This document shows positions 5,476-7,571 of a stretch of 7,571 nucleotides of DNA, piece after piece. Within the stretch, counting starts at the first letter, position 1, and every line of letters begins with the position of its first letter. The translations under genes were made by a program, and so were the position numbers. Source of the DNA: Candidatus Dojkabacteria bacterium (GTDB taxonomy: Bacteria; Patescibacteriota; Dojkabacteria; J137); assembly GCA_020429545.1 (NCBI GenBank), contig JAGQLF010000038.1, forward strand, positions 1-7,571, in the 5' to 3' direction. The notes below the pieces were generated by a model. The model saw only the letters and a list, made by a program, of their open reading frames with translations, was not told where the DNA came from and did no database searches.

Positions 5476-6804
5476 ATGAGTCTTAAGAAAAAAATCCTAA
5501 TAATAAGTGGTTTAATCTTTTCTGTAATACTAATTATAGTAGTGATTTTTCGAATTCAAATTTTTACACAGCTTAATAACCTTGCTGCACTAACATATTA
5601 TAAATATCCAAGTTATTTTACAGAAACTATCTGGAGAATTACTGATAATAATCCTATAATTGCATCGAACGAGAAACCAAGAGTTTATACAAAAATATAT
5701 AATCAGGATAAAGTAACAGAATTCAAACAATTAGAAAACGAATTAGAAGAATTACCTTCAGGAATCGCGTTTACCCATTTGGGGCAAAACGGTATTGATG
5801 CAGAAATAAAGAATGAATTAGTTTATATAAAAGATAATAATCTAAGAAGTAAAATAATTAGTTTAGAAGAAAATGAAGTTCAACCTAAAGTAGATGAAGT
5901 CCTATACGTTGGTACTGGGGAATTCACAGAAATTGAAGAAGTATTTTCAGAGCTTACGAAATCTGCAATTAAAGAAGGCTATTCTTATCTAGGCACAGAG
6001 CTTATTGAAAATAAATCAGTAAAAACCAGCAGTAATTCAGTTATATTGGGGAAAGCAAAGATTAAAATTGACAGTTGTAATCAATATGGGGTTATTCCAA
6101 TCATTTTTGATATTAATCAGAAAGAGTACTCAATAGATGAATTTTTGATTGAAAAGATTCACAAAATCTCTTGTGAGGAGGCAGTTGCTCCTAATTTAAC
6201 TGAAATTGCAGTTTGTGATGACTGTCTACTTTTCCCTGTAGATAAAGTACATGGGCTAGAGCAAATATTTAGTCCAGCAACTAAATCTAGTGTTTGGGAT
6301 GGCGTGGAGTTTTCTGTAGATGAAAGAGCATTTGTTAATTTTGAAAATTTGTTACTAGATGCAAAGAAAGCTGGTCACAATATAAACTTAACTTCTACAT
6401 ATAGATCTTACGATACCCAAGTAGATACATTTAAATATTGGGTGGACTGGAATCAAAACTTATTTGGATATTCAAGAATAAAAGCGATTGATGAGGCAAA
6501 TAAAGTTTCAGCAAAACCTGGATTCTCTGAACATCAACTTGGGACAGCTGTTGATTTAAACGCACTTGAATGTAAAGAATTTGAAGGATACTGTGCAGAA
6601 AATGATGCGCTCTGGTCTTGGCTATACGAAAATGCAAAGAATTATGGTTTTGTTCTTTCTTATCCGTATCAAAAGGAGGACCAGACCGGTTATACATTTG
6701 AGCCCTGGCACTATAGATGGATTGGAATTCAAAATGCAAGAATCTATCAGGAGCAAGATAAAACATTAAATGACTGGTTGTTGGAATATTATTACAGAGA
6801 TTAA
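5476..6804 (+). CDS. M15 (VanY-type) D-Ala-D-Ala carboxypeptidase, membrane-anchored
   Basis: This zinc peptidase removes the terminal D-Ala from peptidoglycan stem peptides outside the membrane. Of 442 residues, 4-6 are KKK and about 7-28 form one hydrophobic span, giving a signal anchor with the body outside. Residues about 45-245 are an extra region I do not recognise, ending with C247-x-x-C250. The M15 domain starts near LLFPVDKVHGL (251-261). It contains STYRSYDTQ (307-315), KPGFSEHQLGTAVDLN (347-362), with zinc ligands H353 and D360, and FEPWHYRW (408-415), with catalytic E409 and ligand H412, so it should be active. No alternative Met occurs near the start, so the ATG at 5476 stands despite lacking a leader. 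No vanR/vanS genes are nearby, which favours ordinary wall remodelling over glycopeptide resistance. Confidence 0.93.
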   Translation: MSLKKKILIISGLIFSVILIIVVIFRIQIFTQLNNLAALTYYKYPSYFTETIWRITDNNPIIASNEKPRVYTKIYNQDKVTEFKQLENELEELPSGIAFTHLGQNGIDAEIKNELVYIKDNNLRSKIISLEENEVQPKVDEVLYVGTGEFTEIEEVFSELTKSAIKEGYSYLGTELIENKSVKTSSNSVILGKAKIKIDSCNQYGVIPIIFDINQKEYSIDEFLIEKIHKISCEEAVAPNLTEIAVCDDCLLFPVDKVHGLEQIFSPATKSSVWDGVEFSVDERAFVNFENLLLDAKKAGHNINLTSTYRSYDTQVDTFKYWVDWNQNLFGYSRIKAIDEANKVSAKPGFSEHQLGTAVDLNALECKEFEGYCAENDALWSWLYENAKNYGFVLSYPYQKEDQTGYTFEPWHYRWIGIQNARIYQEQDKTLNDWLLEYYYRD

Positions 6805-6846
6805 TACATTGCATAGATACATTTTATAACGTCCGATGATCCACGA

Positions 6847-6864
6847 ATCCCGACTTGTCGGGAT
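6847..6864. repeat. Perfect short palindrome in the left arm
   Basis: ATCCCGAC (6847-6854) and GTCGGGAT (6857-6864) flank TT; as RNA the loop would open to four or more bases. No T-tract follows on either strand, so it is not an ordinary terminator even though it lies 43 bp after the carboxypeptidase stop. I recall similar CCCGACTTGTCGGG palindromes as recurrent in some candidate-phyla and other genomes. Confidence 0.7.
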
Positions 6865-6910
6865 GTGGTGGTCCCCTAAAACTGTCAGAGAAGCTACAAA
6901 ATAATCCCTG

Positions 6911-6919
6911 TGTAATAAT
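6911..6919 (+). promoter_or_regulatory. Possible extended -10 of the GIY-YIG gene
   Basis: TGTAATAAT fits TGnTATAAT with one mismatch in the hexamer. The predicted start near 6926 leaves only about 8 nt before the ATG at 6934. Confidence 0.4.
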
Positions 6920-6933
6920 TATTAACATAGCAT

Positions 6934-7233
6934 ATGTATTTTACATATATTCTATCTAATAAATGGGATACTGTTTTGTATGTTGGATCAACAAACAATT
7001 TGGCTGTTCGTTTAACTCAACACTATACAAATACAAACAGTAAGTCGTTCAGTGCCAGATATAACCTATGTAAATTAGTATATTTTGAAACTTATGATCA
7101 AGCATGGTTTGCAGTGGAAAGAGAAAAACAAATCAAAAAATGGTCTAGAAGAAGAAAAGATGATTTAATTAATACAATAAATCCTAAAAGATTTGATTTA
7201 TCGGGAGAGTCAGTGGATATTGCACGGGGTTAG
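6934..7233 (+). CDS. Small GIY-YIG nuclease-domain protein (UPF0213-like)
   Basis: The protein has 99 residues, a single GIY-YIG domain as in UPF0213/YhbQ-like proteins. Landmarks are YIL (5-7) and LYVG (15-18), the two halves of the GIY-YIG motif; R26 in NNLAVRL; YNLCKLVYFE (43-52); EREKQIKKW (62-70), with E64 the expected metal-binding catalytic Glu; and INPKRFDL (82-89). All key residues are present, so it is probably active, nicking or cutting DNA; the target is unknown. The domain ends at about residue 89; the last ten residues (SGESVDIARG) and the TAG stop run into the right inverted-repeat arm at 7230-7244, as if the repeat joined the gene's end. There is no Shine-Dalgarno. It converges on trpS. 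Confidence 0.9.
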   Translation: MYFTYILSNKWDTVLYVGSTNNLAVRLTQHYTNTNSKSFSARYNLCKLVYFETYDQAWFAVEREKQIKKWSRRRKDDLINTINPKRFDLSGESVDIARG

Positions 7234-7277
7234 GGGACTGCCACGTCACTCGTTTCACTCACTCCTCGCAGATCGTC
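7230..7277. repeat. Right repeat arm of the GIY-YIG cassette
   Basis: The arm is a GC-richer stretch: TTAGGGGACTGCCAC (7230-7244), then CACTCG and CACTCACTCCTCG direct-repeat-like segments, then TCGCAGATCGTC (7266-7277). Its order (GGGGA-TGCCACGTC...CTCCTCGCA-TC) resembles the dispersed element whose other strand reads TTGCGAGGAGCGAAGCGACG in many bacteria. That resemblance is from memory. It contains the stop codon of the GIY-YIG gene and ends 18 bp from the trpS stop. Confidence 0.5.
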
Positions 7278-7295
7278 ATAGATGGAAATCTTGAT

Positions 7296-7571
7296 TTAAT
7301 AGTCAATCTTCATAGATTCTTTAACCATTTTCATAGTCTCTTTTGTAATTGCTTGTGCCTTTTTTGTACCTTCCATTACAATTTCTTCAACCTTGTCCAT
7401 AGGATATTCTTTTCTTTTTTCTCTAATTGGATCTAAAAATTTGTTAATTGCAACAGCTAATTTATCTTTTACTTCTACATCTCCAACTTTTCCTGCTTCA
7501 TATCTTTCTTTTAAATCAGCAATTTCTTCTTTATTATTATTAAACATATCATGATAAATAAATACAGGATT
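7296..7571 (-). CDS. trpS: Tryptophanyl-tRNA synthetase, C-terminal part (N-terminus outside window)
   Basis: The minus-strand frame is open to the window edge; the 91 residues seen are the end of TrpRS, a class I synthetase that charges tRNA-Trp. The fragment starts [10 protein letters not shown], continues [20 protein letters not shown] and [18 protein letters not shown], and closes with [20 protein letters not shown]; each block is typical of the TrpRS C-terminal helical region. The Met at 7547 is internal (residue 9 of the fragment), not a start. The HIGH and KMSKS motifs lie beyond the window. The stop is TAA at 7298-7296. No intrinsic terminator is visible between it and the repeat arm. 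Confidence 0.9.
   Translation of the reverse strand, partial: NPVFIYHDMFNNNKEEIADLKERYEAGKVGDVEVKDKLAVAINKFLDPIREKRKEYPMDKVEEIVMEGTKKAQAITKETMKMVKESMKIDY

Larger units (their letters stand above)
6835..7277. mobile_element. Candidate GIY-YIG cassette with imperfect inverted-repeat ends
   Basis: The GIY-YIG gene is bracketed by two pairs of inverted matches. The inner pair is GTGGTGGTCCCCTAA (6865-6879) against the complement of TTAGGGGACTGCCAC (7230-7244), 13 of 15 identical. The outer pair is GATGATCCACGA (6835-6846) against the complement of TCGCAGATCGTC (7266-7277), 9 of 12. A perfect palindrome fills the left arm between them. The arms are GC-rich compared with their flanks. Boundaries and mobility are inferred; there is no transposase. 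Confidence 0.45.

Noticed and set aside
6431..6814. Minus-strand 127-residue frame and a plus-strand frame at 6566-6769 over the carboxypeptidase gene.
   Set aside because: They lie across the conserved M15 motifs of the real gene and show no domain of their own.
6847..6880. Intrinsic terminator for the carboxypeptidase gene.
   Set aside because: The palindrome is followed by GTGGTGGTCCCC, not by T residues.
6812..7283. CATAGAT direct repeats (6812-6818 and 7277-7283) flanking the GIY-YIG cassette, as a target-site duplication.
   Set aside because: The same 7-mer occurs again at 7311-7317, the left copy is 16 bp outside the repeat arm, and such AT-rich words are common here.
7296..7547. Stand-alone 83-residue gene starting at ATG 7547.
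   Set aside because: The frame continues to the window edge with NPVFIYHD, which is TrpRS sequence, so the Met is internal.
1..7571. CRISPR array, tRNA or rRNA genes, riboswitch.
   Set aside because: No regularly spaced repeats, and no intergenic stretch long or structured enough; the largest gaps (about 130 bp or less) are accounted for by promoters, hairpins and the repeat arms.

Overview
This is an AT-rich window (roughly 70% A+T by eye) from a compact bacterial genome. Ten genes are packed with little space between them; the first and last are cut by the window edges. TGA acts as a stop codon in two genes (329-331, and 5052-5050 on the minus strand), so the standard bacterial code applies and not the TGA=Gly code of Gracilibacteria/SR1. 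No start codon has a recognisable Shine-Dalgarno sequence. Most starts instead sit close behind an extended -10 promoter of the form TGnTATnnT. These traits, together with a short trigger factor lacking its prolyl-isomerase domain, a small zinc-ribbon protein of a type I associate with candidate-phyla genomes, and a GIY-YIG gene among palindromes, suggest a member of the Candidate Phyla Radiation (Patescibacteria). That placement is inference; no rRNA is present to confirm it.

Layout: (1) 2-331, the end of a YraN/UPF0102-type nuclease-fold protein. (2) 406-771, a small zinc-ribbon protein with its own promoter and an intrinsic terminator (790-822). (3) 834-1214, a VOC/glyoxalase-fold protein whose stop codon abuts the stop of convergent recF (1215-2312, minus). 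(4) recF is head-to-head with a GT4 glycosyltransferase (2322-3392); only 9 bp separate the start codons, so each promoter must lie inside the other gene. (5) 3459-3806, an extremely acidic low-complexity protein, followed by a perfect GC-rich 12-bp hairpin that looks like both a terminator and a dispersed palindrome. (6) 3919-5019, trigger factor, convergent with a MazG-like nucleotide pyrophosphohydrolase (5050-5430, minus); they share a two-way terminator whose loop is the latter's stop codon. (7) 5476-6804, a membrane-anchored M15 (VanY-type) D-Ala-D-Ala carboxypeptidase, apparently leaderless. (8) 6835-7277, a GIY-YIG nuclease gene bracketed by imperfect inverted repeats and a palindrome, possibly a small mobile cassette. 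(9) 7296-7571, the C-terminal end of tryptophanyl-tRNA synthetase (minus).

The genes do not form one pathway. They are mostly separately promoted housekeeping functions: DNA repair (RecF, YraN-like), nucleotide-pool cleaning (MazG-like), protein folding and translation (trigger factor, TrpRS) and cell envelope (glycosyltransferase, carboxypeptidase). The parts least explained by housekeeping are the GIY-YIG/inverted-repeat cassette, the GC-rich palindrome, the acidic protein and the initiation signals.
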